DNA of 64,000 nt from Streptomyces aculeolatus. Its GTDB lineage: Bacteria > Actinomycetota > Actinomycetes > Streptomycetales > Streptomycetaceae. Positions 25,386 through 33,597 of the stretch are shown one piece after another. The notes under the pieces were generated by a model. That model saw nothing but the letters and a program-made list of their open reading frames with translations. It ran no database searches and was not told where the DNA came from. Numbering within the stretch: the first letter of the stretch is position 1; the number at the start of each line of letters is the position of its first letter. The stretch lies in assembly GCF_020400605.1 (NCBI RefSeq), contig NZ_JAINRD010000007.1, positions 124,001-188,000 on the forward strand. Direction: 5' to 3'. Made by a program: the position numbers and the translations under genes.

Positions 25386-26477
25386 TCACTTCAACGCGGC
25401 GCCCGTGCCGCCCTCGTAGCCCGCCACCGCCAGTGCCCGGTACGCCGCGTACTCCGCCGCCGGCTGCTCGCTCAGCGACCACGGGAGCGCGCCCACGTAC
25501 CCGTCCACGTGCTGCATCTGCTCCAGCGCCTCCTTGTACCGCTCCGCCCGCACCAGGAAGCACGCCAGCAGGTGCCGCACGTGCGGCAGCATCGGGTGGT
25601 CCGCCGGGGCGTGGTGCACCGCGTACTGCGCGCCCTCGATCGCCTGCATGACGACCTCGCCCTCGTACAGCCCGCGCACCAGGTTCGCCTCCGGCAGGTG
25701 CTCCCAGACCGCGAACAGGGGCAGCGCCGGCAGCAGCGTCCCCGGGCCCGCCGAGGCGGCCGCGCGCTGCGCGAAGTCGTACGCCGCCTCCCGGGAGCCG
25801 TGCCACTTCTCGCACGCGTACTGCAGCGCCGCCAGGTGCGCGCCCATGTGGTCGCCCGCGCGCTGCTCGACCGTGTGCCACAGCTCCTCGAAGTCCGCCT
25901 CGCGGTAGTGCGCGCCGCGGGCGACGGCCAGCTCGATGATGTACGGCATGGGGCTGCCCGGCGCCAGCATCGCCGCCTCCGTGCAGACCTTCTTCGCCTC
26001 CTCCAGGATCACCTGGAACTCCTCCGCCCCCGACCCGGCCATCCACGCCTGCCGCACCAGGAACTCCGCATGCACCTCGGCCCCGCCCACGTCCTTGGGC
26101 TTCTCCGCCCGCCACGCGCGCAGCCACGCGCCGCCCTCGCCCGGCGCCTGCGCCAGCTCGAAGGCCGCCGCGCCCGCCAGCGTCTGCACGCGCTGCCAGC
26201 GCAGCTCCCACTCGTCGTCGGTGAGCGCGAGCAGCCGGGAGGCGGCCTGCCACTCCCCGTCCTGCTGAAGGTCCTTCAGGACCTCGGCGAGCTGCGGGTC
26301 GGGGCCGGGGAGGCGGACGTCCAGCTCGTCCACCGGTACGAAGCCGTAGCCGCCGGCCGGGTCGACGGCCCGCGCGTTCGACTGCAGCACCTCCCGGCCG
26401 CCCCGGGCACGCCGCAGCAGGGGCACGGCGACCCACGCGATCAGGGCGATGGCGAGGAGTGCGAACAATAGTTCCAT
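25386..26477 (-). CDS. Membrane-anchored helical-repeat protein of unknown function
   Basis: A 363-residue protein starting with one membrane helix ([21 protein letters not shown], followed by RRARGG, so N-terminus out and body cytosolic). The rest is rich in paired helices such as [39 protein letters not shown], and [23 protein letters not shown]. This is TPR-like in spacing, though canonical TPR consensus is weak. Trp and Tyr are frequent. The ATG at 26475-26477 has AGGA about nine bases upstream. It is conserved-looking host sequence of unknown role, divergent from metB. Confidence 0.75.
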   Translation of the reverse strand: MELLFALLAIALIAWVAVPLLRRARGGREVLQSNARAVDPAGGYGFVPVDELDVRLPGPDPQLAEVLKDLQQDGEWQAASRLLALTDDEWELRWQRVQTLAGAAAFELAQAPGEGGAWLRAWRAEKPKDVGGAEVHAEFLVRQAWMAGSGAEEFQVILEEAKKVCTEAAMLAPGSPMPYIIELAVARGAHYREADFEELWHTVEQRAGDHMGAHLAALQYACEKWHGSREAAYDFAQRAAASAGPGTLLPALPLFAVWEHLPEANLVRGLYEGEVVMQAIEGAQYAVHHAPADHPMLPHVRHLLACFLVRAERYKEALEQMQHVDGYVGALPWSLSEQPAAEYAAYRALAVAGYEGGTGAALK

Positions 26478-26593
26478 TAATATGTCCTGGCTTCTCAAAG
26501 AGTGGACGGGCTGGTGCGCGTACGGGTCCTCCCCTCCAGCAAACCAGACCGGCGTGCGCAACCGCCCCCCTCCAGGGCTTATCCTCGGGCCGC

Positions 26594-27739
26594 ATGAGCC
26601 AGCCCAGCTTCGAGACCGTCGCCATCCACGCGGGCCAGGAGCCCGACCCGGCGACGGGCGCGGTCGTACCGCCGATCCACCAGGTGTCCACGTACAAGCA
26701 GGACGGCGTGGGGGGCCTGCGCGGAGGCTACGAGTACAGCCGCTCCGCGAACCCCACCCGCACCGCCCTGGAGCAGAACCTCGCCGCGCTGGAGGGCGGG
26801 GCCCGCGGCCTCGCGTTCGCCTCCGGGCTGGCCGCCGAGGACTGCCTGCTGCGCACCGTGCTCGTCCCCGGCGACCACGTGGTCATCCCGGATGACGCCT
26901 ACGGCGGCTCCTTCCGGCTCTTCGCGCAGGTCGCGGCGCGCTGGGGGGTGGAGTTCTCGGTCGCGCACACCGGGGACCCGGCGGCGGTACGGGCCGCGCT
27001 GACCGACCGTACGAAGGCGGTGTGGGTCGAGACGCCCAGCAACCCGCTGCTCGGCATCACCGACATCGCCGCCTCCGCGGCCGTCGCGCACGAGGCCGGC
27101 GCGCTGCTCGTCGTCGACAACACCTTCGCCAGCCCTTACCTGCAGCAGCCGCTGGCGCTCGGCGCCGACGTCGTCGTGCACTCCACGACCAAGTACATGG
27201 GCGGGCACTCGGACGTCGTCGGCGGCGCGCTCGTCGTGGCCGACCGCGAGCTGGGCGAGCGGCTGGCGTTCCACCAGAACGCCATGGGCGCGGTGGCCGG
27301 GCCGTTCGACGCCTGGCTGGTGCTGCGCGGCATCAAGACGCTGGCCGTACGGATGGACAGGCACAGCGCCAACGCGGCGCGCGTCGCGCACATGCTGGAC
27401 CGGCACCCGCGGGTGACGCACGTCTACTACCCGGGCCTCGAGGACCACCCCGGGCACGAGACGGCCGCCAAGCAGATGCGCGACTTCGGCGGCATGGTGT
27501 CGTTCCGCGTCGAGGGCGGCGAGGAGGCGGCGGTCGAGGTCTGCAACCGCGCGGGGCTGTTCATCCTCGGGGAGTCGCTGGGCGGCGTCGAGTCGCTGAT
27601 CGAGCACCCGGGGCGGATGACGCACGCCTCGGCGGCCGGGTCGCCGCTGGAGGTGCCGGACGACCTGGTGCGGCTGTCGGTCGGCATCGAGTCGGCGGAC
27701 GACCTGCTGGCGGACCTCACGCAGGCGCTCGGCGGCTGA
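26594..27739 (+). CDS. metB: Cystathionine gamma-synthase
   Basis: PLP enzyme joining an activated homoserine with cysteine to give cystathionine in methionine biosynthesis. The 381 residues hold the Cys/Met-metabolism PLP blocks: YEYSRSANPTRTALE (substrate and phosphate), ASGLAAEDCLL, DDAYGGSFRLF, WVETPSNPLLGITDI, VVDNTFASPYLQQPL, and STTKYMGGHSDVVGG with the PLP lysine. The C-terminal substrate block SLGGVESLIEHPGRMTHAS is intact. It could instead act as a cystathionine gamma-lyase; the families are close. ATG 26594 lacks a ribosome site; TATCCT at 26580-26585, eight bases upstream, suggests a leaderless message. Confidence 0.92.
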   Translation: MSQPSFETVAIHAGQEPDPATGAVVPPIHQVSTYKQDGVGGLRGGYEYSRSANPTRTALEQNLAALEGGARGLAFASGLAAEDCLLRTVLVPGDHVVIPDDAYGGSFRLFAQVAARWGVEFSVAHTGDPAAVRAALTDRTKAVWVETPSNPLLGITDIAASAAVAHEAGALLVVDNTFASPYLQQPLALGADVVVHSTTKYMGGHSDVVGGALVVADRELGERLAFHQNAMGAVAGPFDAWLVLRGIKTLAVRMDRHSANAARVAHMLDRHPRVTHVYYPGLEDHPGHETAAKQMRDFGGMVSFRVEGGEEAAVEVCNRAGLFILGESLGGVESLIEHPGRMTHASAAGSPLEVPDDLVRLSVGIESADDLLADLTQALGG

Positions 27740-27810
27740 GGCGCGGAGAGCACAGAGAGCGCAGGGCCGTCCCGGCTCACGGAGGTCGGCGCCGCGACGG
27801 ACAGGGGGCC

Positions 27811-27840
27811 GGGGCCGCCGCCCCCGCGGGGGAGCGGCCC
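27811..27840. terminator. Nested GC hairpin between metB and a convergent gene
   Basis: The sequence contains the palindrome CCCCCGCGGGGG (27821-27832) flanked by GGGGCCGC (27811-27818) and GCGGCCC (27834-27840), allowing a longer stem. It lies between the metB stop and the stop of the small membrane gene at 27848. No T-tract. Confidence 0.5.
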
Positions 27841-27847
27841 GGCGGCC

Positions 27848-28102
27848 TCACCAGCCGTCGAAGTCCGGTGTCGTCTGCGCCGGGTGATCCACCCACGCGC
27901 CGCTCACCGCGGCCCACACCGTCAGCGCCGTCAGCGCCGCGACGAGCAGCAGCCACACCCCGGACCGCAGCGCCGTCCGGCGGCGCAGCATCCGCCGGCC
28001 GCGCGCGGCGGCCAACTGCGTGAGCTGCGGCGGCACGGCGGGGTGCGGGCCGTCGAGAAGGTCGCGCACGGCCTGCTCCTTGCGGGCGGTAATGGAGATC
28101 AC
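27848..28102 (-). CDS. Small single-pass membrane protein, likely partner of the sigma factor
   Basis: An 84-residue protein. Residues 1-45 are cytosolic and basic (ITARKEQAVRDLLDG and RGRRMLRRRTALRSG), a membrane helix spans about 48-68 (VWLLLVAALTALTVWAAV), and a short acidic tail follows outside. The ATG at 28100-28102 overlaps the stop of the sigma gene as ATGA. Size, topology and coupling suggest an anti-sigma-like or membrane-tethering partner, but no zinc-binding HxxxCxxC motif is present, so it is not a ZAS-type anti-sigma factor. Function is otherwise unknown. Confidence 0.7.
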   Translation of the reverse strand: MISITARKEQAVRDLLDGPHPAVPPQLTQLAAARGRRMLRRRTALRSGVWLLLVAALTALTVWAAVSGAWVDHPAQTTPDFDGW

Positions 28103-28578
28103 GGCGTCGCCACCTCCCGCCGCGGCCGTCCCGGGGCCGGCGTCTGCCGGCTGAGCATGGCGGCACTGGCCCGCAGCAGTATCTGGTGGACCCGCTCGGG
28201 CGGCAGCCCGAGCGCGGCCGCCGTCTGCTCCTCGGCGACGCCCTCGGACATCCGCAGCACGAGCACCAGCCGCTCCTGCGGCGAGAGCCGGTCGAGCAGC
28301 CCGCCGGAGGTGCGGCGGTAGCGCCAGGCGGTCTGCGCGAAGCGGGAGATGAGCTGCTGCCGGGCCGCCTCGTACGGATCCTCGCCGCGCAGCCGGTCCC
28401 AGCGGGCGTACGTCCGGGCCAGCGCCCGGGTCAGCAGCCGTTCGGCCTGCGGGGCGGCGTCCGGCGGCTCGGCGGTGAGAAGTTGGGCGGCATGCAGCAG
28501 CCGGCCTGCCGCGCCCGCGCAGAAGGTCTCGAACTCCAGGGCACGGCGGCGCTGTTGTGCCGAGCGCCGCTGACGCAC
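28099..28578 (-). CDS. ECF-like RNA polymerase sigma factor
   Basis: A 159-residue sigma-70 family protein. Region 2-like sequence covers about 12-85 (EFETFCAGAAGRLLHAAQLLT and AERLLTRALARTYARWDRL), and region 4 covers about 105-150 (LDRLSPQERLVLVLRMSEGV, AAALGLPPERVHQILLRASAAML) with a clear helix-turn-helix. It resembles SigE-family actinomycete ECF factors and region 2 is degenerate, so activity is not certain. The GTG at 28576-28578 has AAGGGAG eight bases upstream. It is coupled by four bases to the membrane protein. A possible promoter and a set of related repeats lie upstream. Confidence 0.8.
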   Translation of the reverse strand: MRQRRSAQQRRRALEFETFCAGAAGRLLHAAQLLTAEPPDAAPQAERLLTRALARTYARWDRLRGEDPYEAARQQLISRFAQTAWRYRRTSGGLLDRLSPQERLVLVLRMSEGVAEEQTAAALGLPPERVHQILLRASAAMLSRQTPAPGRPRREVATP

Positions 28579-28608
28579 AGCGCTGCTCCCTTCACCGCCC
28601 TGGATCCA

Positions 28609-28637
28609 ATGGGACGGCAGCCGGGCGCCGGGGTCAA
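28609..28637 (-). promoter_or_regulatory. Putative promoter of the sigma-factor operon
   Basis: On the minus strand TTGACC (28637-28632) and TCCCAT (28614-28609) are separated by 17 bases, a fair -35 with a weak -10. It is about 30 bases before the GTG start. The repeat set at 28657-28728 lies directly upstream. Confidence 0.4.
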
Positions 28638-28656
28638 GACTTCGGCAACACCCGGC

Positions 28657-28728
28657 GGGGATTCGAACGACAGGCTTGGGTCCGTCGTTCGGATCTCGCC
28701 GCGAGCCCGGGGGGGATTCGAACGACAG
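28657..28728. repeat. Two direct copies and one inverted copy of a TTCGAAC motif
   Basis: GGGGATTCGAACGACAG is repeated exactly at 28657-28673 and 28712-28728. Between them GTCGTTCGGAT (28684-28694) is the complement of ATTCGAACGAC at 10 of 11 positions, so the middle unit can pair with either outer one. The set lies between the MarR and sigma genes, just upstream of the possible sigma promoter. It could be a regulator binding array or alternative hairpins. It resembles tRNA T-arms but does not build a tRNA. Confidence 0.7.
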
Positions 28729-28731
28729 ACC

Positions 28732-29298
28732 CTAGTCGCCGCCGTCGCGCGGGCCGGCGAGGGCGTCCCGCTCCGCGGGCTCCTCGCCGTCCTGCCGGCC
28801 GGGCTGCCGGCCCTCCTGCTGGCCGGCGTTGGCCTGCGAGACCGAGGTGTTGAACCGCGTGAGCAGGGTGCAGAACGTGGCCCGCTCTCCCGGCGTCCAG
28901 TCGGAGGTCAGCCGGGCGACCAGCTCGCGCCGCGAATCCTGGACCTCGTGCAGCCGCGCGGTGCCGAGCGGCGTCAGCTCGAGCACGACGGCGCGGCCGT
29001 CCTCGGGGTGCGTGGCGCGCTTGACCAGGCCGCTGTCGACGAGCGGCGCGACCTGCCGGGTCACCGTCGAGGAGTCGATGCCCATACCGGCGGCGAGGGC
29101 CTTGACGCCCGTGGGGCCGTGCTGCTCCAGGCGGTTGAGCAGCAGGTAGGCGGCGCGGTCCATCGAGTTGCGCACCTGCCCGAGGCCGGCGAGGCGCGTC
29201 TGCTCGGCGCGGCGGGCGAAGACGGCCAACTGGTGCTGGAGGTCGTTCAGCAGGTCGGGGGCTGCGGTGGTGTCGGTGGGGGACAGTGGGGAGGGCAT
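28732..29298 (-). CDS. MarR-family transcriptional regulator
   Basis: A 188-residue winged-helix regulator. Dimerisation helices LLNDLQHQLAVFARRAEQTRL and a helical AAYLLLNRLEQHG lead into the reading head GVKALAAGMGIDSSTVTRQVAPLVDSGLVKRATHPEDGRAVVLELTPLG, whose wing DGRAVVLELT is diagnostic. The C-terminal 35 residues are a Gln/Gly/Glu-rich tail with no structure. Ligand and target are unknown. It is divergent from a repeat-rich gap before ilvA, and the repeat set at 28657-28728 lies just after its stop. Confidence 0.9.
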   Translation of the reverse strand: MPSPLSPTDTTAAPDLLNDLQHQLAVFARRAEQTRLAGLGQVRNSMDRAAYLLLNRLEQHGPTGVKALAAGMGIDSSTVTRQVAPLVDSGLVKRATHPEDGRAVVLELTPLGTARLHEVQDSRRELVARLTSDWTPGERATFCTLLTRFNTSVSQANAGQQEGRQPGRQDGEEPAERDALAGPRDGGD

Positions 29299-29398
29299 GG
29301 ACGGTACTCACTTCGTGAGGACGTTCACTGGCTGCGGTCTGGCTGCCGTGACGGATGCGGACTCGGACACGGACAGGGCGCGGAAGCTGCGGCTTGCC

Positions 29399-29453
29399 GG
29401 CTGCGGGTACGGCTGCGGGTGCGTGGACGGCTGCGGGTACGGGTGCGGATCGG
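29399..29453. repeat. GGCTGCGGGT(A/G)C repeats and DnaA-box-like sites before ilvA
   Basis: GGCTGCGGGTAC or GGCTGCGGGTGC starts at 29399, 29411 and 29429, within a gap of 288 bases (29299-29586) between the divergent MarR and ilvA genes. Further on, CCTGTGGAAAACCC occurs twice (29528-29541 and 29543-29556). TGTGGAAAA differs by one base from the DnaA box complement TGTGGATAA. No clear -10/-35 pair was found. Confidence 0.55.
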
Positions 29454-29586
29454 TCCGTAGGACAGGTGAGGGACATTCGCGTTCGAACTGGGCCACAGAT
29501 TACGCGGCCCCGCCGTTTGCCGTACCGCCTGTGGAAAACCCCCCTGTGGAAAACCCGGCGCCGTCTCAGCGTGCGAGACTGACGCC

Positions 29587-30810
29587 ATGAGCGCAGCCGC
29601 GGCCGGGGCCGTCAGTCTGGACGACGTACGCGACGCACAGGACATCCTCGCCGGCATCTCGCGGGTCACCGCACTGGAGGGCAGCAGGTTCCTCTCCCGG
29701 CTGGTCGGCGCGCCGGTCCACCTGAAGTGCGAGAACCTCCAGCGCACCGGTTCGTTCAAACTCCGCGGCGCGTACGTGCGCATCGCCGGTCTCGGCGAGG
29801 GGCAGCGCGCCCGCGGCGTCGTCGCCGCCAGCGCCGGCAACCACGCGCAGGGCGTGGCCCTGGCCGCGTCGCTGCTGGGCGTGCGTTCGACCGTCTTCAT
29901 GCCGGTCGGCGCCCCGCTGCCGAAGGTGGCCGCGACGCTGGACTACGGCGCGGACGTACGGCTGCACGGCCAGGTCGTCGACGAGACGCTGGAGGCGGCC
30001 GAGTCGTACGCCGAGGCGACCGGTGCCGTCCTCATCCACCCCTTCGACCACCCCGACGTGGTGGCGGGCCAGGGCACCGTCGGCCTCGAAGTGCTGGAGC
30101 AGTGCCCCGAGGTGTCGACGATCGCGGTGGGTATCGGCGGCGGCGGCCTGGCGGCCGGGATCGCGGTCGCGGTGAAGGCGGTACGGCCCGACGTGCGGAT
30201 CGTCGGCGTGCAGGCGGAGGACGCCGCGGCGTACCCGCCGTCGCTCGCGGCGGGGCGGCCTGTGGCGCTGGAGTCGTTCGGGACGATGGCGGACGGCATC
30301 CAGGTCGGCAAGCCGGGCGACGTCCCGTTCAAAATCATTGGCGAGTACGTGGACGAAGTGCGTACGGTCTCCGAGGACGCGCTGTCCGCCGCGGTACTGC
30401 TGTGCCTGGAGCGGGCGAAGCTGGTCGTCGAGCCGGCGGGAGCGGCTCCGGTCGCCGCGCTGCTGTCCGACCCGGAGTCGTTCGGGGGCGGGCCGGTGGT
30501 GGCCGTGCTCTCCGGCGGCAACGTCGATCCGCTGCTCGTCCAGCGCATCCTGCGGCACGGCATGGCAGCGGCGGGGAGGTACCTCTCGCTGCGGCTGCGC
30601 GTGACGGACCGGCCCGGGGTGCTGGCGACGCTGCTGGGGGTGTTGTCAGAGGCGGACGCTAACGTCCTCGACGTGAGTCACGTGCGGACCGACCCGCACC
30701 TCGGGCTCACGGAAGCAGAAGTCGAACTGCAGCTAGAGACGAAGGGGCGGGAGCACTGTGAACGGGTGCTCGCGGCGCTCCGGAAAGCCGGGTACACCGT
30801 CACTTCCTGA
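29587..30810 (+). CDS. ilvA: Threonine ammonia-lyase (threonine dehydratase)
   Basis: PLP enzyme converting L-threonine to 2-oxobutanoate and ammonia, for isoleucine synthesis or catabolism. The 407 residues have the PLP-lysine block LQRTGSFKLRGA, the substrate loop AASAGNHAQGVA, the phosphate loop GIGGGGLAAG and an end block VLSGGNVDP. The C-terminal 75 residues (LRVTDRPGVLATLLGVLSEADANVLDVSH) form an ACT-like domain, suggesting allosteric control, with one rather than two such domains. ATG at 29587. It may be the biosynthetic or the catabolic form; length and single ACT domain fit the shorter IlvA/TdcB-like type common in actinomycetes. Confidence 0.94.
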   Translation: MSAAAAGAVSLDDVRDAQDILAGISRVTALEGSRFLSRLVGAPVHLKCENLQRTGSFKLRGAYVRIAGLGEGQRARGVVAASAGNHAQGVALAASLLGVRSTVFMPVGAPLPKVAATLDYGADVRLHGQVVDETLEAAESYAEATGAVLIHPFDHPDVVAGQGTVGLEVLEQCPEVSTIAVGIGGGGLAAGIAVAVKAVRPDVRIVGVQAEDAAAYPPSLAAGRPVALESFGTMADGIQVGKPGDVPFKIIGEYVDEVRTVSEDALSAAVLLCLERAKLVVEPAGAAPVAALLSDPESFGGGPVVAVLSGGNVDPLLVQRILRHGMAAAGRYLSLRLRVTDRPGVLATLLGVLSEADANVLDVSHVRTDPHLGLTEAEVELQLETKGREHCERVLAALRKAGYTVTS

Positions 30811-31002
30811 CACACGACGAGCGCGCGGCGCCGTACGGCGCCCACCACGCCGCACAGGCACCACGCGCCACGGAGCGCCCCCCCCGCGCACAACGCACCG
30901 GGTGCGCGCCGCGGCGCCGCCGATCCGGTACGTACGCAACCACGCGCACGCACCCCCTCAGCCCGCCCTTCGCCGATTCCACGCGACCCTGCCACTCGCG
31001 AC

Positions 31003-31031
31003 TTGACGCGATATATCGCGTGTCCTATTCT
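31003..31031 (+). promoter_or_regulatory. Promoter of the DrrAB-type operon
   Basis: TTGACG at 31003-31008 and TATTCT at 31026-31031 are separated by exactly 17 bases, a good vegetative promoter. The expected start lies near 31038. The -35 and spacer overlap the palindromic operator. Confidence 0.75.
31006..31021. promoter_or_regulatory. 16-base perfect palindrome, repressor operator
   Basis: ACGCGATATATCGCGT is a perfect inverted repeat placed over the -35 edge and spacer of the exporter promoter. The GATATATC core suits a PadR- or TetR-like repressor, common regulators of drug exporters. No such regulator is adjacent, so it would be encoded elsewhere. Confidence 0.75.
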
Positions 31032-31132
31032 CCTGCTGTTGTCCGACCGTACGGCCATGTCTGACATTTGTTGAGAAGTGCCGCCAGACCGTCCATCCAC
31101 CACCGACTTCCATCCAACCTGGGGAGATCTCT

Positions 31133-32152
31133 ATGCCAGGCGCCATCCACGCCGAAGGGCTGGTCAAGCACTTCGGCGATGTGCGGGCACTGGACGGCGT
31201 CGATCTCGACGTCCCCGAAGGCTCCGTTCTCGGCCTGCTCGGTCCCAACGGGGCCGGCAAGACCACCGCCGTACGAGTGCTGACCACGCTGCTGCGGCCC
31301 GACTCCGGCCGCGCCGAGGTCGCGGGGATCGACGTCCTCAAGCATCCGAACGAGGTGCGCAGATCCATCGGCCTCTCCGGCCAGTTCGCCGCGGTCGACG
31401 AGTATCTGACCGGCCGCGAGAACCTCCAGATGGTCGGCCAGCTCTACCAGTTGAGCGCGCGGGACGCCAAGGCCCGCGCCGGCGTGCTGCTGGAGCGGTT
31501 CAACCTCGCCGACGCCGCGGACCGCACCGCCAAGACGTACTCCGGCGGCATGCGCCGGCGACTCGACCTGGCCGCCGCGCTCGTCGTCGAGCCGCCCGTG
31601 ATGTTCATGGACGAGCCGACCACCGGCCTCGACCCGCGCAACCGGCAGCAGCTCTGGGACGTCATCCAGGAGCTCGTCAAGGGCGGCACGACGCTGCTGC
31701 TCACCACGCAGTACCTGGAAGAGGCCGACCACCTGGCGCACGACATCTGCGTCATCGACCACGGCCGCGTCATCGCGCGCGGCACCTCCGACCAGCTCAA
31801 GGCCCAGACCGGCGGCGAGCGCGTCGAGGTCGTCGTGCACCAGCGCGACGACATCTTCGCCGCCAGCGAGGTCCTCGGCGCCCTCGGCCAGGGCGAGGTC
31901 ACGGTCGCGGACCACACCCGCAAGCTCACCGTCCCCGTCAGCGGCGGCGCCCGGCTGCTCGCCGACGTCATCCGGGACCTCGACGACCGCGGCATCGCCA
32001 TCGACGACATCGGGCTGCGCCGCCCCACGCTGGACGACGTGTTCATCTCGCTCACCGGCCACGCCGCCGAGACCGAGAACGGGAACGGGAAGGCAAGCGA
32101 GGACGGCGACGGGAAGGCCGCCGAAGACGCCGAGAAGGAGACCGCAAAGTGA
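31133..32152 (+). CDS. Daunorubicin-resistance type ABC transporter ATP-binding protein (DrrA-like)
   Basis: ATPase of an ABC-2 drug or lipid exporter, 339 residues. Walker A GPNGAGKTT, Q-loop SGQFAAVDEYLTGRENLQ, signature YSGGMRRRLDLAAALV, Walker B VMFMDEPTTGLDPRNR and switch TTQYLEEAD are complete. The region after about 220 (DQLKAQTGGERVEVVV and IDDIGLRRPTLDDVFISLTGH) is the C-terminal regulatory part specific to DrrA-like proteins. The last 25 residues are a Glu/Lys/Gly-rich tail. The stop overlaps the permease start (GTGA). Expression should respond to the palindromic operator. The substrate is unknown. Confidence 0.94.
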   Translation: MPGAIHAEGLVKHFGDVRALDGVDLDVPEGSVLGLLGPNGAGKTTAVRVLTTLLRPDSGRAEVAGIDVLKHPNEVRRSIGLSGQFAAVDEYLTGRENLQMVGQLYQLSARDAKARAGVLLERFNLADAADRTAKTYSGGMRRRLDLAAALVVEPPVMFMDEPTTGLDPRNRQQLWDVIQELVKGGTTLLLTTQYLEEADHLAHDICVIDHGRVIARGTSDQLKAQTGGERVEVVVHQRDDIFAASEVLGALGQGEVTVADHTRKLTVPVSGGARLLADVIRDLDDRGIAIDDIGLRRPTLDDVFISLTGHAAETENGNGKASEDGDGKAAEDAEKETAK

Positions 32153-33006
32153 CCGCCTCGACCGCGCCGGCCCGCCCCACCCCCGCCGGGCCACCCGCCC
32201 TGGGAGGTGTCGGCCAGTCCGCCCGCGACTCGCTGGTCGTCGCCAAGCGCAACCTGCTGCGCATGTCCCGGATCCCCGAAGTGGTCATCTTCGGCCTGAT
32301 CCAGCCGATCATGTTCGTGGTGCTGTTCTCGTACGTGTTCGGCGGCTCCATGAACGTCGGCGGCAGCACGAACTCGGAGGTCTACCGCGAGTTCCTGATG
32401 GCCGGCATCTTCGCGCAGACCGTCACCTTCGCCACCGCGGGCGCCGGTGCCGGTATAGCCGAGGACATGCACAAGGGGCTCATCGACCGCTTCCGGTCGC
32501 TGCCGATGGCCCGCGGCGCGGTCCTCACCGGCCGCACCCTCGCGGACCTGGTGCAGACCGCGCTGACGCTGGTCGTGCTGGCCGTCGTCGCCGCGCTGGT
32601 CGGCTGGCGCTTCCACGAGGGCCTGCCGAAGGCGCTGGCGGCGTTCGGCCTGCTGCTCCTGCTCGGGTACGCCTTCACCTGGGTCGGCGCGCTCATCGGT
32701 CTCTCGGTGCGTACGCCCGAGGCCGCCACCTCCGGCGGGCTGGTCTGGCTCTTCCCGGTGACGTTCGTCTCGAACGCCTTCGTGGACTCCAGCAACATGA
32801 CGTCCTGGCTGCGGCACATCGCCGACTGGAACCCCTTCAGCGCGACCGTGCAGGCGTGCCGCGAGCTGTTCGGCAACCCGGGCGTCGTCCAGTCCGACGC
32901 CTGGCCGATGCAGCACCCGGTGCTGGCCTCGCTGATCTACTCCGTCATCATCATCGCGCTCTTCCGCACGCTGGCGGTGCGGAAGTACCGCAACTCCGCC
33001 GGGTAA
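32149..33006 (+). CDS. ABC-2 type permease (DrrB-like)
   Basis: Membrane partner of the preceding ATPase, 285 residues. After a Pro/Ala-rich start, six hydrophobic helices are visible: about 46-66 (VVIFGLIQPIMFVVLFSYVF), 90-112, 135-160, 165-190, 200-215 and 255-275. The ABC-2 signature region, EDMHKGLIDRFRSLPMARGAVLTGRTLAD, lies between the second and third. The GTG at 32149-32151 overlaps the ATPase stop as GTGA, giving tight coupling. A strong hairpin at 33026-33067 ends the operon. Together they form an efflux pump, by family probably for a hydrophobic compound. Confidence 0.94.
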   Translation: MTASTAPARPTPAGPPALGGVGQSARDSLVVAKRNLLRMSRIPEVVIFGLIQPIMFVVLFSYVFGGSMNVGGSTNSEVYREFLMAGIFAQTVTFATAGAGAGIAEDMHKGLIDRFRSLPMARGAVLTGRTLADLVQTALTLVVLAVVAALVGWRFHEGLPKALAAFGLLLLLGYAFTWVGALIGLSVRTPEAATSGGLVWLFPVTFVSNAFVDSSNMTSWLRHIADWNPFSATVQACRELFGNPGVVQSDAWPMQHPVLASLIYSVIIIALFRTLAVRKYRNSAG

Positions 33007-33025
33007 CCCCCCGGCTACGCACGTC

Positions 33026-33067
33026 GAAGCCCCCGGTGCGGGAACCTCGGTTCCCGCCGGGGGCTTC
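33026..33067. terminator. Bidirectional terminator between drrB-like gene and greA
   Basis: GAAGCCCCCGG (33026-33036) then GCGGGAA pairs with TTCCCG and CCGGGGGCTTC (to 33067), with a two-base bulge and loop near CCTCGG. A short TTC follows on the plus strand and GA on the minus. It lies between two convergent stop codons. Confidence 0.85.
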
Positions 33068-33099
33068 TTCGATGGGCTGCTGCTGCGTCCGACGCGCGG

Positions 33100-33597
33100 T
33101 CAGGCTGCGTAGGGCTTGGCGTTGAGGATGGTCACCATGGCCTTCTTGCCGTTCGGCAGCTCATAGCTCGCCTCCTCGCCGACCTTCTTGCCGTTGACCC
33201 CCTTGCCCAGCGGCGACTGCGGCGAGTACGTCTCGACGTCCCCGCTCGCGTACTCCCGGGAGGCCATCAGGAAGGTGAGGGTGTCGCTCTCGTCACCGTC
33301 GAAGGCGATCGTGACGACCATCCCGGGCTCGACGATGCCGTCGTCCGGCGGGGCCTCGCCGACCTTCGCGTTCTCGAGCAGCTGCTGGAGCTGGCGTACG
33401 CGGAGCTCCTGCTTGCCCTGCTCCTCCTTGGCCGCGTGGTACCCGCCGTTCTCCCGCAGGTCACCCTCTTCGCGAGCCGCCTCGATCTTCTTGGCGATGT
33501 CGCTGCGCGCGGAACCCGACAGGTGCTCCAGCTCGGCCTTGAGCTGGTCATACGCCTCCTGGGTCAGCCAGGTGACGTTGTCGCTGGTCTGGGTCAC
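33100..33597 (-). CDS. greA: Transcription elongation factor GreA
   Basis: Rescues backtracked RNA polymerase by stimulating transcript cleavage. The 165-residue protein has an N-terminal coiled-coil (about 8-85) whose tip carries the acidic catalytic pair in REEGDLRENGGYHAAKEEQG, and a C-terminal FKBP-like domain ending SPLGKGVNGKKVGEEASYELPNGKKAMVTIL. The GTG at 33595-33597 has AAGGAGC upstream. The isolated location beside DUF4307 and mca matches the conserved actinobacterial order, where these three are neighbours. No unusual residues are seen. Confidence 0.96.
   Translation of the reverse strand: MTQTSDNVTWLTQEAYDQLKAELEHLSGSARSDIAKKIEAAREEGDLRENGGYHAAKEEQGKQELRVRQLQQLLENAKVGEAPPDDGIVEPGMVVTIAFDGDESDTLTFLMASREYASGDVETYSPQSPLGKGVNGKKVGEEASYELPNGKKAMVTILNAKPYAA

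Larger units (their letters stand above)
30811..31132. other. Intergenic region between ilvA and the exporter operon
   Basis: The first 190 bases are GC-rich with alternating CGCG and CACGC and show no feature. From about 31001 the sequence becomes AT-rich and carries the promoter and palindrome described separately. The leader from the probable start to the ATPase gene is about 95 bases and includes GGGGAGA (31121-31127) close to the ATG at 31133. Confidence 0.5.

Noticed and set aside
28657..28728. Possible tRNA genes, because GTTCGAATCCCC on the minus strand looks like a tRNA T-arm, twice
   Set aside because: The five bases before the loop cannot pair with the CCCC after it, and no acceptor, D-arm or anticodon stem can be built around either copy.
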